A stretch of 64,000 bases of DNA from Collinsella sp. TM09-10AT (GTDB lineage: Bacteria > Actinomycetota > Coriobacteriia > Coriobacteriales > Coriobacteriaceae): contig NZ_QSOP01000004.1 in NCBI RefSeq assembly GCF_003436275.1, positions 62,001 to 126,000 on the forward strand. Reading direction: 5' to 3'. Of the stretch, positions 37,318 to 46,950 are shown piece after piece. Position numbers and translations under genes: made by a program. The notes under the pieces were generated by a model that saw nothing but the letters and a program-made list of their open reading frames with translations, was not told the DNA's origin and did not search any database. Positions within the stretch are counted from its first letter, which is position 1. Every line of letters starts with the position of its first letter.

Positions 37318-37950
37318 ATGAGCCAAGAGATGATGGATAAAACCTGTCGAGAGTTTGCCGAGGCACTTGCCGCACGCGAGCCGGTTCCCGGCGGTGGCAG
37401 CGCGAGCGCCTTTGTGGGCGCGCTGGGCGCCTCGCTTTGTGGAATGGTCGCTCGTTATGGTGCGACCAATCCTGCGCTTGCCGATCGCGCGGATGACCTG
37501 ACGCGCGCATTTGCCCAGGCAGATGAGTTGGCCCAGGAGCTTGTCGAGTTGGTTGCCGAGGACGTTCGTGCATATGGGCAGGTGTCCGCGGCGTACGGTA
37601 TTCCGCGTGGCGATCCGGCTCGAGCGACCGCGATTCAGGATGCGCTGCATGTGGCCGCTATGCCGCCGTATCGCATTATGGATGCCTGCGGGCGTGCACT
37701 GGCGCTGCTCGAGGACATGGCCGACAAGGGTTCGCGTCAGCTGCTGTCCGATGTGGCGTGCGGCGCCGTGTTCTGCCGTTCCGCTATGCAGGGCGCGAGC
37801 TTGACGCTCTTTGCGAACACCACGTCTATGAAGGATCGCGCTCGTGCTGAGGAGCTCGAGACGGCGTGTGATGAGTTGCTCGACATGTGGTTGCCGCGCG
37901 CCGATGCGCTGGCGCGCCGCGCCGCCGACGCCGCAAGGAAGAGGGGATAG
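37318..37950 (+). CDS. fchA: Cyclodeaminase/cyclohydrolase family protein (FchA-like)
   Basis: 210 residues, alpha-helical, with the family signature EPVPGGGSASAFVGALGASL near the N-terminus. The family includes methenyl-THF cyclohydrolase (FchA) and formimino-THF cyclodeaminase (FTCD C-terminal domain). The next gene, 2 bp away, is a FolD that lacks its own cyclohydrolase residues. Methenyl-THF cyclohydrolase is therefore the likely activity. No histidine-degradation genes are nearby to suggest cyclodeaminase. I chose ATG 37318 because GAAGG lies 9-12 nt upstream. Confidence 0.85.
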   Translation: MSQEMMDKTCREFAEALAAREPVPGGGSASAFVGALGASLCGMVARYGATNPALADRADDLTRAFAQADELAQELVELVAEDVRAYGQVSAAYGIPRGDPARATAIQDALHVAAMPPYRIMDACGRALALLEDMADKGSRQLLSDVACGAVFCRSAMQGASLTLFANTTSMKDRARAEELETACDELLDMWLPRADALARRAADAARKRG

Positions 37951-37952
37951 CC

Positions 37953-38807
37953 ATGGCTGAACTGCTGAAGGGTGCCCCCGTTGCTCGCGCTTTGACTGAG
38001 GAACTTGCTGCTCGCTGCGTGGCTTTGCGCGAGCGCGGCGTTGTGCCGACGCTGGCTATCGTGCGCGTGGGTGAACGCGAGGACGACCTATCCTACGAGC
38101 GCGGTGCGCTCAAGCGCTGCGAAAAGGTTGGCATTGAGGCTCGCCGCGTTTTGCTTCCCGCCGATGTTTCGCAGGACGAGCTGTTGGCGGCCATCGAGGA
38201 CATCAATACCGATTCGTCTGTTCATGGCTGCCTGATGTTCCGCCCGCTGCCCGCCGGCCTTGACGAGGACGCGGTTGCCGCGGCACTCGATCCTGCCAAG
38301 GACGTTGACTCCATGACGCCGGCTTCGCTGCTCACCACGCTTTCGGGGCGCGGCGAGGGTTTTGCCCCCTGCACAGCCGAAGCCGTGCTTGCTTTGCTGG
38401 ATCATTACGGCGTTGAGCTGGATGGGGCCAAGGTCGCGGTCGTTGGTCGGTCGCTGGTGATTGGCCGTCCCGTTGCCGCCATGCTTACGGCTCGCAATGC
38501 CACAGTGACGACGTGCCATACGCATACGCACGACCTTGCTGCCGAGTGCCGTGCTGCCGACATTGTGGTTGCCGCCGTTGGACGCGCGCGTACGATTGAC
38601 GTGGATGCGGTTCGAGAGGGCCAGACGATCATTGATGTTGGCATTAATTGGGACGAGGCCGCTGGCAAGTTGGTGGGTGACGTCGATTCTGATGCTGCGG
38701 AGCCGGTCGTTAACGCCATCACGCCCGTGCCGGGCGGCGTGGGCGCTGTGACGACGGCGATCCTCGCCAAACACGTGATCGAGGCGGCCGAGCGCGCATC
38801 GAAATAG
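37953..38807 (+). CDS. folD: FolD-family methylene-THF dehydrogenase, cyclohydrolase residues missing
   Basis: 284 residues with a normal FolD fold. The NADP-binding block is VVGRSLVIGRPVAAML; VGINWDE and ITPVPGGVGAVTTAIL are family signatures. The catalytic YxxxK motif (E. coli Y50/K54) reads YERGA at 48-52, so the lysine is alanine. The glutamine of the VQLPLP block is phenylalanine (MFRPLP, F96). The aspartate of KDVD is retained. In the human enzyme the lysine is essential for cyclohydrolase but not for dehydrogenase. This FolD is therefore predicted to be dehydrogenase-only, with FchA next door supplying the hydrolysis. Confidence 0.9.
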   Translation: MAELLKGAPVARALTEELAARCVALRERGVVPTLAIVRVGEREDDLSYERGALKRCEKVGIEARRVLLPADVSQDELLAAIEDINTDSSVHGCLMFRPLPAGLDEDAVAAALDPAKDVDSMTPASLLTTLSGRGEGFAPCTAEAVLALLDHYGVELDGAKVAVVGRSLVIGRPVAAMLTARNATVTTCHTHTHDLAAECRAADIVVAAVGRARTIDVDAVREGQTIIDVGINWDEAAGKLVGDVDSDAAEPVVNAITPVPGGVGAVTTAILAKHVIEAAERASK

Positions 38808-38906
38808 GTTTTTGACCACAAGGGCTGCCGAGGCCGTGGTTTCGCCCTTTTTGCGCCGAAGCGATACACTGTTATCGTTTGATTTCTTCGCTCAAGGAGG
38901 ATGCGC

Positions 38907-40430
38907 ATGCCGTGCACAACGATTTTGGTTGGTAAGAACGCGAGCTACGACGGGTCGACGTTGGTTGCCCGCAACGAGGACTCGTCCAACGGGGTGTTTG
39001 AGCCCAAGCGTATGCGCGTGGTGCATCCCGACGAGCAGCCGCGCGTCTACACGAGCGTCCTGAGTCACCTGACCGTTGAACTGCCCGATAACCCCATGCG
39101 CTACACGAGCGTCCCCGATGTTGTCCCGGGCCACGGCATCTGGGCCGAGGCCGGTTTCAACGAGCTCAATGTGGGCATGTCCGCAACCGAGACGCTCACC
39201 ACCAACGAGCGCGTTCGCGGCGCCGACCCGCTCGTCGACTACGTGCCCGCCAAGGGCAACGAGGACGAGGACGGCTATGTTCCGGCGCAGCCCGGCGGCC
39301 TGGGCGAGGAGGACATGGTGACCCTGGTGCTGCCATATGCCAAATCCGCCCGCGACGGCGTACGCATTCTGGGTGACCTGCTCGAGCGCTATGGCACCTA
39401 CGAGAACAACGGCATCGCCTTTAGCGACGTGGACGAGATCTGGTGGCTCGAGACCATCGGCGGTCACCACTGGATCGCCAAGCGCGTGCCCGATGACGCC
39501 TATGTGACCATGCCCAACCAGCTGGGTATCGACAGCTTTGACCTGGATGACGCCGAGGGCGCCCAGGCCGATCACATGTGCTCCGCCGACCTGCGCGCTT
39601 GGATGGCCGAGTGGCATCTGGACTTGACGCTGGGCGTTGAGGGCGACGGTCCGGCCGCGGTCTTTAACCCGCGCGAGGCCTTTGGCTCGCACAGCGACAG
39701 CGACCACGTTTACAACACGCCGCGCGCCTGGTATATGCAGCGCTGCCTTAACCCCAGCGATGTGTGGGACGGTCCCGAGGCCGACTACACGCCCGAGAGC
39801 GACGATATTCCCTGGAGCCGCGTGCCCGAGCGCAAGGTGACCATCGAGGACATCAAGTACGTACTCTCGAGCCACTACCAGGGCACGGAGTACGACTGCT
39901 ACGGCAGCAAGGGCACGCCCGCCACGCGTGGCGCCTATCGCCCCATCGGCATCAACCGCAACAGCCAGCTCGCTGTGCTGCAGCTGCGCCCCTATGCGCA
40001 TCCGGCCTACCGCGCCGTGCAGTGGATGGCCTTTGGCTCCAACTCGTTTAACGCGCTGGTTCCGCTGTACGCCAACGTCGAGACCATGCCCGAGTACTTT
40101 GCCGACACGCAGGCTCGCGTGACGTCCGAAAACTTCTACTGGGCCAACCGCCTGATCGGCGCGCTGGCCGACGTCCGCTTCCATGAGTGCGGCCGCGCAG
40201 TCGAGGATTATCAGGAGAAGGTCGGCGGCATGGGCCACAAGCAGATTCATGACGTCGACGCTGCCGTAGCCGTTCTGCCCGAGGCCGAGGTGCCTGCCGA
40301 GCTTGCACGCGCCAACGAGGAGTTTGCCGAGCTCGTGCGCGTGGAGACCGATGCCCTGTTGGGCAAGGTGCTCTACACCACGAGCTGCGCCATGAAGAAC
40401 TCTTTCGCGATGAACGACAACGTGAGATAG
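38907..40430 (+). CDS. C69 family dipeptidase
   Basis: 507 residues starting MPCTTILVGKNASYDGSTL. Cys3 is the predicted N-terminal nucleophile (Ntn) exposed after removal of the first residues. The block VARNEDSSNGVFEPKRM is a C69 signature, and WWLETIGGHHWIAKRVPDD and NQLGID are also typical. These enzymes hydrolyse dipeptides, with broad specificity, in anaerobes and lactic acid bacteria. The ATG at 38907 is preferred over 38901, which abuts AAGGAGG. The gene is monocistronic. Confidence 0.9.
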   Translation: MPCTTILVGKNASYDGSTLVARNEDSSNGVFEPKRMRVVHPDEQPRVYTSVLSHLTVELPDNPMRYTSVPDVVPGHGIWAEAGFNELNVGMSATETLTTNERVRGADPLVDYVPAKGNEDEDGYVPAQPGGLGEEDMVTLVLPYAKSARDGVRILGDLLERYGTYENNGIAFSDVDEIWWLETIGGHHWIAKRVPDDAYVTMPNQLGIDSFDLDDAEGAQADHMCSADLRAWMAEWHLDLTLGVEGDGPAAVFNPREAFGSHSDSDHVYNTPRAWYMQRCLNPSDVWDGPEADYTPESDDIPWSRVPERKVTIEDIKYVLSSHYQGTEYDCYGSKGTPATRGAYRPIGINRNSQLAVLQLRPYAHPAYRAVQWMAFGSNSFNALVPLYANVETMPEYFADTQARVTSENFYWANRLIGALADVRFHECGRAVEDYQEKVGGMGHKQIHDVDAAVAVLPEAEVPAELARANEEFAELVRVETDALLGKVLYTTSCAMKNSFAMNDNVR

Positions 40431-40529
40431 GGATTTCCCGTCGATCGAATAGCGCTTAAACGCTTTGTCGCTTTCACTCAATCTTGGGTACAAGAACGCC
40501 AATGCAGTTGTTTGTGATTGGAGACAACC

Positions 40530-40946
40530 ATGGTTATGAAACTCGATCAGCTTGTTAACGGCGCCATCAACGTGGGCTTCGGCGCCGCCGCCGTTGCCGT
40601 CGAGGGCAGCAAGAAGGTTCTCGACGACCTTAACACCAAGGGCGAGCAGGTGCGCAAGGACGCAGGCGCCCCCGGTATCGCCCGCAGTGTGTCCGACATG
40701 TTCGAACAGGCCGGCGGTACCATCTCCGATCTGACCGAGCGCTTGGGCATGCAGGGCGAGACCGCGGCCCAGCGCGTGCTCGACGAGCTCATTCTGGCTC
40801 GCGTCCGCGTCATGACAGCCCTCGAGCGCACGGCCTTCCTGGCCCATGTGCGCGACATCGTCGATTCGGTCGAGGACAACGTGACCTCGGTGCCCGTCGA
40901 GTCCGTTGAGCCCGACGATGCGAAGGATACCGAAGAGGCCGAGTAG
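40530..40946 (+). CDS. Phasin-like helical protein upstream of an AarF kinase
   Basis: 138 residues: a helical region with VGFGAAAVAVEGSKKVLDDL and LNTKGEQVRKDAG, then LTERLGMQGETAAQRVLDEL, ending in an acidic tail. It resembles small phasin-like coiled proteins but lacks a motif that defines function. It ends 8 bp before the UbiB/AarF gene and is probably co-transcribed with it. GGAGA precedes ATG 40530; ATG 40536 is possible too. A role in lipid or membrane association alongside the kinase is inference. Confidence 0.65.
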   Translation: MVMKLDQLVNGAINVGFGAAAVAVEGSKKVLDDLNTKGEQVRKDAGAPGIARSVSDMFEQAGGTISDLTERLGMQGETAAQRVLDELILARVRVMTALERTAFLAHVRDIVDSVEDNVTSVPVESVEPDDAKDTEEAE

Positions 40947-40954
40947 CAGCGCAG

Positions 40955-42718
40955 ATGGCAGATTCCACCACCGATTACAACAATCTAGACCCCTTGGGTG
41001 ACGAGGCGGCGGTTGTCGATGAGGTCGATGCCGCCGTCTCGGGCGCTCGCAAGAAGCCGCGCGCTGTCGATATGGTCCCCGAGGAGCCCGACGCGATGGC
41101 GCCGGATGAAGAATACCAGCTCACGCCGGCGGGTCGCCGCGAGCGCATCGGGCAGATTGTTCGCCTGGTCAAAAAGTACCGCGTGTGGGATAACCTCACG
41201 CCGGTTCGTTTGCGCCGCCTGCTCGAGGAACTCGGCCCCATGTTCGTCAAGATGGGGCAGATTCTGGCCAACCGGTCCGAGATTCTGCCGCAACGCTTTT
41301 GCGACGAGCTGCGTCGTCTGCGGTCCGACGTGGAGCCGGTGCCGTACGAGGTCGTACTCAGTTGTCTGGAAGAAGAATACGGCCTGCGCCTGGGAGAGAT
41401 GTTCGATGCGATCGACCCCAATCCGCTTGGTAGCGCATCGCTCGCGCAGGTGCACCGCGCTCGTCTGGTGACGGGCGAGGACGTGGCCGTCAAGGTGCAG
41501 CGCCCCGGTGCGCAGCAGGTTATGGCACAGGACATCGATATCATCCGCTCGGTGGTGCGTATCGTTTCCAAGTTCGTCAACACCGATCAATTCGTTGACC
41601 TGCACGGCGTAGTCGAGGAGCTGTGGACCTCGTTTCGCGAGGAGACCAACTTTTTGGCCGAGGCCAAAAACCTCAACGACTTCTACGAGTTCCATAAGAG
41701 CGTTCATGGCGTGACGTGCCCTAAATCCTATCTGGACCTGTGCACCGAGCACGTGGTGGTTATGGACTACGTCGACGGCATTTCGATCGCCGATCCTGCA
41801 CGCTTGGTGGCCGAGGGCTATGACTTGGAAAAGATCGGTGCCGCAATCGTCGAGGATTACTCGACGCAGGTGCTCGATGACGGCTTTTTCCATGCCGACC
41901 CGCATGCGGGAAACATTATTCTCAAGGACGGCATCGTTTACTTTATCGACTTGGGCATGGTCGGACGCATGTCGAGTCACGATCGCGGTATCGTCAAGGA
42001 CATGATTTTCGCCGTGGCCGAGGGTGACGTGCCCAAGCTCAAGGATTCGCTCATGCGCTTTGCCGTGACGCGCGGCGACTCGGCTGAGCTCGATCATTCG
42101 GCCTTTTTGTCCGATTTGGACTTTATCGTCGCAGACTTTGCGGGCCTTGACCTGAAGGATCTGGATATCGGCGAGTTTTTGACCTCGCTGTTAAACCTGG
42201 CGCGCAAAAACGACGTTGAGCTGCCGAGCGTGGTAACGATGTTCGCCCGCGGCATGGTGACGCTCGAGGGCCTGCTGACTGAGTATATGCCCAACGTCAA
42301 CATGATCCAGATCATCCAGACGCACATCAAAAACGAGAAGAGCACCTATGCGCGCGTGCGCGACATGGGACGCGATCTTGCCGCGAGCAGCTATCGCGCG
42401 GCGAAGGGCTCGCTCGAGGCGGCCGAGTATCTGGGCCTGGCTTCGCGCATGCTCACGCGCGGCCAGCTTAAGGTGAACACGCAGATCATGAGCAGCGATA
42501 AGGCGCTGCGACAGCTGGGTGGAATTATCGACCGCATGTCGATGGCAATTGTGATCGCCGGTCTGTTTATCGGTTCGTCGGTGGTGTACTACGCGCGCAT
42601 CGAGCCGGTTGTGTTTGGCATTCCGGTCATTGGCTTTTTGGGCTACGTGAGCGCGTTGGTGCTGGCGCTTATGCTGGGCCGCAATATCTGGCTCAACAGT
42701 CACGGCGGCAAGCACTAG
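40955..42718 (+). CDS. AarF/UbiB (ABC1) atypical kinase-like protein
   Basis: 587 residues. The UbiB-specific N-terminal extension carries the KxGQ motif (FVKMGQILANRSEILP, about 96-111). An Ala-rich nucleotide loop LGSASLAQVHRA follows, then VAVKVQRPG with the lysine. The catalytic region is HADPHAGNI near 313 and the metal-binding DLGMVG. Two C-terminal helices anchor it in the membrane (IVIAGLFIGSSVVYYARI; IGFLGYVSALVLALML). Family members are ATPases needed for isoprenoid-quinone or lipid handling. Here a menaquinone or lipid role is only inferred. Confidence 0.9.
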   Translation: MADSTTDYNNLDPLGDEAAVVDEVDAAVSGARKKPRAVDMVPEEPDAMAPDEEYQLTPAGRRERIGQIVRLVKKYRVWDNLTPVRLRRLLEELGPMFVKMGQILANRSEILPQRFCDELRRLRSDVEPVPYEVVLSCLEEEYGLRLGEMFDAIDPNPLGSASLAQVHRARLVTGEDVAVKVQRPGAQQVMAQDIDIIRSVVRIVSKFVNTDQFVDLHGVVEELWTSFREETNFLAEAKNLNDFYEFHKSVHGVTCPKSYLDLCTEHVVVMDYVDGISIADPARLVAEGYDLEKIGAAIVEDYSTQVLDDGFFHADPHAGNIILKDGIVYFIDLGMVGRMSSHDRGIVKDMIFAVAEGDVPKLKDSLMRFAVTRGDSAELDHSAFLSDLDFIVADFAGLDLKDLDIGEFLTSLLNLARKNDVELPSVVTMFARGMVTLEGLLTEYMPNVNMIQIIQTHIKNEKSTYARVRDMGRDLAASSYRAAKGSLEAAEYLGLASRMLTRGQLKVNTQIMSSDKALRQLGGIIDRMSMAIVIAGLFIGSSVVYYARIEPVVFGIPVIGFLGYVSALVLALMLGRNIWLNSHGGKH

Positions 42719-42766
42719 GGGCTGCGGTCACCGTATTTTCCTATCGCAAATAATAGCTTTTACCTT

Positions 42767-42794
42767 GGGCTTCGCCTGCGTGCGAGGCCCTTTT
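42767..42794 (+). terminator. Intrinsic terminator after AarF-like gene
   Basis: GGGCTTCGC / GCGAGGCCC stem (one G-U pair) with a 6-nt loop, followed by TTTTGCG. Confidence 0.75.
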
Positions 42795-42831
42795 GCGTGA
42801 TACCATACTGACGGTAATAATCGATGGCATA

Positions 42832-43002
42832 GATGGTGGTGCGGAGACGCACGAATGCGCGGTTTTCCTGCGCGTTTGGGAGAATCGGGGTGCAAGTCCC
42901 CGGCTGTACCAGTAACCGTAATTCCTCTTGGCTCGGGATGTTCGCGTCGCAGATCGGACGACGTGCCCGAGTCGTTAAGGTTAAGTCGGATCGCCTCCCA
43001 TC
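42832..43002 (+). promoter_or_regulatory. Cobalamin riboswitch
   Basis: The conserved core of B12 riboswitches is present: GGTGCAAGTCCCCGGCTG followed by CCAGTAACCGTAA (42889-42923 region), then a long variable arm, then the 3' block AAGTCGGATCGCCTCCC (about 42982-42998). P1 can form between GATGG (42832-42836) and CCATC (42998-43002). It lies 63 nt before the start of the DUF4430 gene, in sense orientation, so corrinoid should regulate that operon. Direct sequence evidence is strong; the exact subclass is not resolved. Confidence 0.93.
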
Positions 43003-43003
43003 T

Positions 43004-43037
43004 TGCATGCGGCTGCGGCGTATGCCGCCGGCGTGCA
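43004..43037 (+). promoter_or_regulatory. Hairpin between the B12 riboswitch and the ribosome site
   Basis: TGCATGC (43004-43010) pairs with GCGTGCA (43031-43037), and GCGGC with GCCGC around a GTAT loop. It begins just after P1 and ends before the GGAGGGAAGGGGGA ribosome site. There is no U-run, so it is better seen as part of a translational expression platform than as a terminator. Confidence 0.55.
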
Positions 43038-43065
43038 TAGGGCTCTGGAGGGAAGGGGGACCCCG

Positions 43066-46000
43066 ATGGGGGAACTCGAGCGCAACATGCGCGATGACGT
43101 GGGGCAGCCTCAAGGCAACGCTCCAAGTACAGACAATGGGGGACAAATGGATATGTTTGAGGACGAGCGTGAGTGCGCCTCGTTGCATCGCCGTGGCGCG
43201 ATTGCACGCGGTGTAGCTAAGCGCGGTCTGGTGGCATTCCTGGCCTTCGCGATGGCCTTTGGCACCACGCCGGCTCAGCTGTGGGCCGAGGGCGCCGAGG
43301 GCATTGCCGAGGCTGTGGCTCAGGCTGCGACGCCGAGTGAGGACGCAGCGCCTGCGGATGGTGCTGCCGACCAGGGCAACGTTGAGGTTTCAGATTCTGG
43401 GAGCGCGCCTGCAGCTAGTACCGCCACAACAGGGGCGGCAGCTGGCGACGAAGGCTCGGCGACGGGGGAGAACCCTGCCGCGAGCGAGCAGTCTTCGACG
43501 GCATCCGCTGGCCAAGCAGGATCTGCCGCCGTGGCTGCCGTCCAGGCAGAGAACCCGACGGAAACTGGCGATGTCGCCAAGAAGCAAGTCGAGGTCTCGT
43601 TCTCGATTATCGGCACCGATGCCGACGGCAAGGCTCAGACCTGGGTGGCACCTACGCAGCTCAAGCTCGACGAGGGCGCGACGGCTGCGGATGCCTTTAT
43701 TAAGCTGCAGGAGAAGACGGGCTTCAAGGCGGACTACGATCCGAACACGGCATACGGGTTCTACCTCAAAAGCATCACATCCCCGAGCGATGGCCGCACG
43801 CTTGTCTACGATCCGACGACTTATGCCTTCTGGCAGCTGTTCGTCGATGGCGCGTCTTCCTCGGTTGGCGCGAGCAGCATCAAGCTCACCCAGGGGCAGA
43901 AGATTGAGTTTGCCTATACGGCTGGTAGCGCGTCCCCTGTCGTTAAGGACCAGGTTGCCGCAAATGTGACCGTCATTGGTCGCGATGCCCAGGGCAAGAC
44001 TCAGACTTGGGTCGATAACGCGCAGTATGTGGTGACGTCCGGCTCGAGCGCACTTGACCTTACGAAGGTCGCGCTCGAGGCGAATGACATCGACGCCGTT
44101 GCTGCGGGCTCCTTCATTCTGAGCCTTAAGTACAACGGCGTTGAGCTGGGTACGCCGCTCGATTATTCGACCTATTGGCAGCTGTTCATCAACGGCAAGT
44201 CGAGCGACTACACGGCAGACAATGTCACCATTCATGCTGGCGATACCGTTACGTGGTTCTACGGTGGCTGGGGCGACCAGTTGCCCTCTGATTCCGTCCG
44301 TGCCTCCGTTCAGGTCCTCGGTAAGGACAAGGACGGCAAGCAGCAGGTTTGGGCCTCGACGGGCCAGACGAGTCTCAAGGCTGGTTCCACTGCTAAGGAT
44401 TTGCTGGAGCAGACTGGTCTTACCCTCGATGCTAAAGAAGAGTCTTGGGGTTGGTACCTCAGCGGCATTACCTCGCCGCTTGACGGTAAGACCTATGAGT
44501 ATGATCCTGCGACCAAAAGTTATTGGCAGTTCTATGTAAATGGCAAGTTCGCCCAAGTCGGGGCCGGCAACTACGAACTCCAAGAGGGTGACGCCGTCAC
44601 CTTTATGTATGGTGCTGACGCCGATGCCCTCCCCGGTCAGGTTCTTGGGTCCGTCGATGTTATCGGTCCCGATGTCAACGGCAACAATACTCGCTGGGGC
44701 TCGGCAAGCAATGTTTCCCTGCCCGAAGGCTCTACGGCCCAGGACCTTATTGAGACGGTTCTGAAGGCGAAGGGCGTTACGTACAACGGCTCCCAGAGTG
44801 GTGAGTACTGGTTCCTGAATTCCATTACTTCGCCGTTCGATCACAAGCCGTATGGCTGGGATGGTGCGACCAAGAAATATTGGCGTCTGTTTATCAACGG
44901 AGAGCCCTCATCTCTCTGCGCCAACCAGGTCACGCTCAAGAGCGGCGACAAGGCTACGTTTGCCTACACCACCGATAAATCGCCCATGCCCGATCCCGAC
45001 AAGATTGTCGTGGACCCGAGTGCAACGACTCCTGATTGGGATGCCGAGTGGGCCGGCTACGGCAACGGTGGCAACGGTTCGACCGTAACGGATGCCAAGA
45101 CACCTGCGCAGGCCGCCGGTCTTAAGTGGGCCTTCGATTGGAAGGCCGAGTCTGGTCAGCAGTATGCCAACTGCAGCGAACCTGTCATCGCTAACGGCTT
45201 TGTGTACATCGCGACCGAGAACGAGCTCATTAAGATCGATTCGTCCACGGGCAAAAAGGTTGCCTCTGCGCCGCTTGCCTCCAAGGTGAGCTATACCTCT
45301 CGTCCGATCTATACCAACGGCCTTATCATCGTTCCGCTCAACGGCGGTGCGGTCCAGGCGATTACTGCAGACAAGCTGATCTGCAAGTGGCTGACGCCTG
45401 GTTTGACGGACTTGACGCAGAGCTCCTGCACCGTCGTTTCGGACGGCGAGTATGTCTATGTTGGTACGGTCGATATTTCGTATGACGAGAACTACAACGC
45501 GACCTACGGCAACGGCTCCCTGAAGCGTATCAAGATTGCCACGGGCGAAGTCTCTTGGCAGAACATTGACCCTTCCGAGGGCTATTATTGGACTGGCGCT
45601 GCGCTGACGGATAAGTACACCATTGTTCCTACGAGCGCGGGCACGCTTAAGTGCATTGATAAGACGACGGGCGATGTCGTTTCGACCATGAAGCTCGGCG
45701 CTGTCGCAAATGCCGATTGCATTGCCGATCCGTCCAATGGTTCGACCTTCTATCAGATGACGCACGACGGAAAGCTCCATGTGATTTCGCTTTCGGCGAA
45801 GGGTGTGCTGAGTGAACAGAAGACGGTTGATCTGGGCCTTACGAATAATCTGAGCGCCCCAGCGGTGTCTGGTGACAATCTGATTGTCGGCGGACAGACG
45901 GCTACGGGCTCTGCTCTGGTTCTCTATAACCTGAAGACGGGTAAGACCACGATGGTCGCTGCTGCCGACGGCAAGGCGCTGCCGGCTGGCCTCAACGGTA

Positions 46001-46941
46001 TTGCTGCTACTCCGCTGGTGAGTGTTCAGGGCGGCAAGACCTATGTGTACTTCACCGTGAACAGCGCGGATAGCAAGGATTACGTCAACTACTCTGCTGG
46101 CGGTGGCGTGTATCGCTATACGCTTGGCGACGCAGAGGCGACGCAGATTTATGATGCGGCTGGCCATTACCAGTACTGTGACTCTCCGGTCATTGCCGAT
46201 GCTTCTGGCAACCTCTACTACATCAATGATTCGGGTACTCTGTTCAAGCTGGGGGCTGTCGAGTCTTGGACGGTTGCCTTTAATTCCAACGGCGGGTCTG
46301 CTTGCGACACTAAGTTCGTTGCTACGGCCGACGGCAAGCTGGTCAAGCCGGCCGATCCGACGCGCGATGGCTACACTTTCGGCGGTTGGTTCACCGATGA
46401 GGCTTGCACGCAGGCGTATGACTTCAGTACGCCGGTGACGGCCGATCTGACGCTGTATGCCAAGTGGACCAAGAATGCTGTTAACCCTGGCGGTAATGGC
46501 GGTTCTGGCACTAATGGTGGTAACGGTGGCGCTGGCAACGGTTCTGGTGCTGGTGCCGGCACTGGCACGGGTTCCGGCTCTGGCACGAAGGGCCAGCAGG
46601 CTGGCGGCGTTGTCGCCCCGGGTCATAAGCCGGCGACCAAGACGACGGTGTCGACCAAGACCGAGACCAAGGACAACAAGTCCGACAAGAAGGACTCCGA
46701 TAAGTCCGATAAGAAGGACGAGAAGAAGTCTGACAAGAAGTCTGACAAGAAGGACAGCAAGTCCGACAAGAAGTCCGATTCCAAGTCCGATACGGGTGCT
46801 GCTTCCACGACCACTGCTAAGAAGTCCTCTAGTGCCTCCGAGCAGGAGGCTGGCACCAACCCGCTCGCCATTGTTGGCGTTGCCGCCGGCGTCATCGGTC
46901 TCGCCATCGTCGGCGTGTTCGTGTTCACCAAACGTCGGTAG
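43066..46941 (+). CDS. Surface protein with four DUF4430 domains, beta-propeller and C-terminal anchor
   Basis: About 1291 residues. A signal peptide (RGLVAFLAFAMAFGTTPAQLWA) precedes an Ala/Ser-rich spacer. Four transcobalamin-like DUF4430 domains lie at about 175-288, 300-407, 413-520 and 527-639. Each shows a YWQLFxNG-type block (FWQLFVDG, YWQLFING, YWQFYVNG, YWRLFING) and a closing GDxxxFxY/WFY strand. A PQQ-like beta-propeller follows (about 685-1063), then a Listeria-Bacteroides InlB-type repeat (GYTFGGWFTDE, about 1067-1137). The end is a Gly/Asn-rich and Lys/Ser/Asp-rich wall-spanning region and a membrane helix with a KRR stop. DUF4430 is the C-terminal cobalamin-clasping domain of mammalian intrinsic factor and transcobalamin. 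The B12 riboswitch upstream supports corrinoid binding. I chose ATG 43066 behind GGAAGGGGGA. Confidence 0.9.
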   Translation: MGELERNMRDDVGQPQGNAPSTDNGGQMDMFEDERECASLHRRGAIARGVAKRGLVAFLAFAMAFGTTPAQLWAEGAEGIAEAVAQAATPSEDAAPADGAADQGNVEVSDSGSAPAASTATTGAAAGDEGSATGENPAASEQSSTASAGQAGSAAVAAVQAENPTETGDVAKKQVEVSFSIIGTDADGKAQTWVAPTQLKLDEGATAADAFIKLQEKTGFKADYDPNTAYGFYLKSITSPSDGRTLVYDPTTYAFWQLFVDGASSSVGASSIKLTQGQKIEFAYTAGSASPVVKDQVAANVTVIGRDAQGKTQTWVDNAQYVVTSGSSALDLTKVALEANDIDAVAAGSFILSLKYNGVELGTPLDYSTYWQLFINGKSSDYTADNVTIHAGDTVTWFYGGWGDQLPSDSVRASVQVLGKDKDGKQQVWASTGQTSLKAGSTAKDLLEQTGLTLDAKEESWGWYLSGITSPLDGKTYEYDPATKSYWQFYVNGKFAQVGAGNYELQEGDAVTFMYGADADALPGQVLGSVDVIGPDVNGNNTRWGSASNVSLPEGSTAQDLIETVLKAKGVTYNGSQSGEYWFLNSITSPFDHKPYGWDGATKKYWRLFINGEPSSLCANQVTLKSGDKATFAYTTDKSPMPDPDKIVVDPSATTPDWDAEWAGYGNGGNGSTVTDAKTPAQAAGLKWAFDWKAESGQQYANCSEPVIANGFVYIATENELIKIDSSTGKKVASAPLASKVSYTSRPIYTNGLIIVPLNGGAVQAITADKLICKWLTPGLTDLTQSSCTVVSDGEYVYVGTVDISYDENYNATYGNGSLKRIKIATGEVSWQNIDPSEGYYWTGAALTDKYTIVPTSAGTLKCIDKTTGDVVSTMKLGAVANADCIADPSNGSTFYQMTHDGKLHVISLSAKGVLSEQKTVDLGLTNNLSAPAVSGDNLIVGGQTATGSALVLYNLKTGKTTMVAAADGKALPAGLNGIAATPLVSVQGGKTYVYFTVNSADSKDYVNYSAGGGVYRYTLGDAEATQIYDAAGHYQYCDSPVIADASGNLYYINDSGTLFKLGAVESWTVAFNSNGGSACDTKFVATADGKLVKPADPTRDGYTFGGWFTDEACTQAYDFSTPVTADLTLYAKWTKNAVNPGGNGGSGTNGGNGGAGNGSGAGAGTGTGSGSGTKGQQAGGVVAPGHKPATKTTVSTKTETKDNKSDKKDSDKSDKKDEKKSDKKSDKKDSKSDKKSDSKSDTGAASTTTAKKSSSASEQEAGTNPLAIVGVAAGVIGLAIVGVFVFTKRR

Positions 46942-46950
46942 GTGAGGGCT

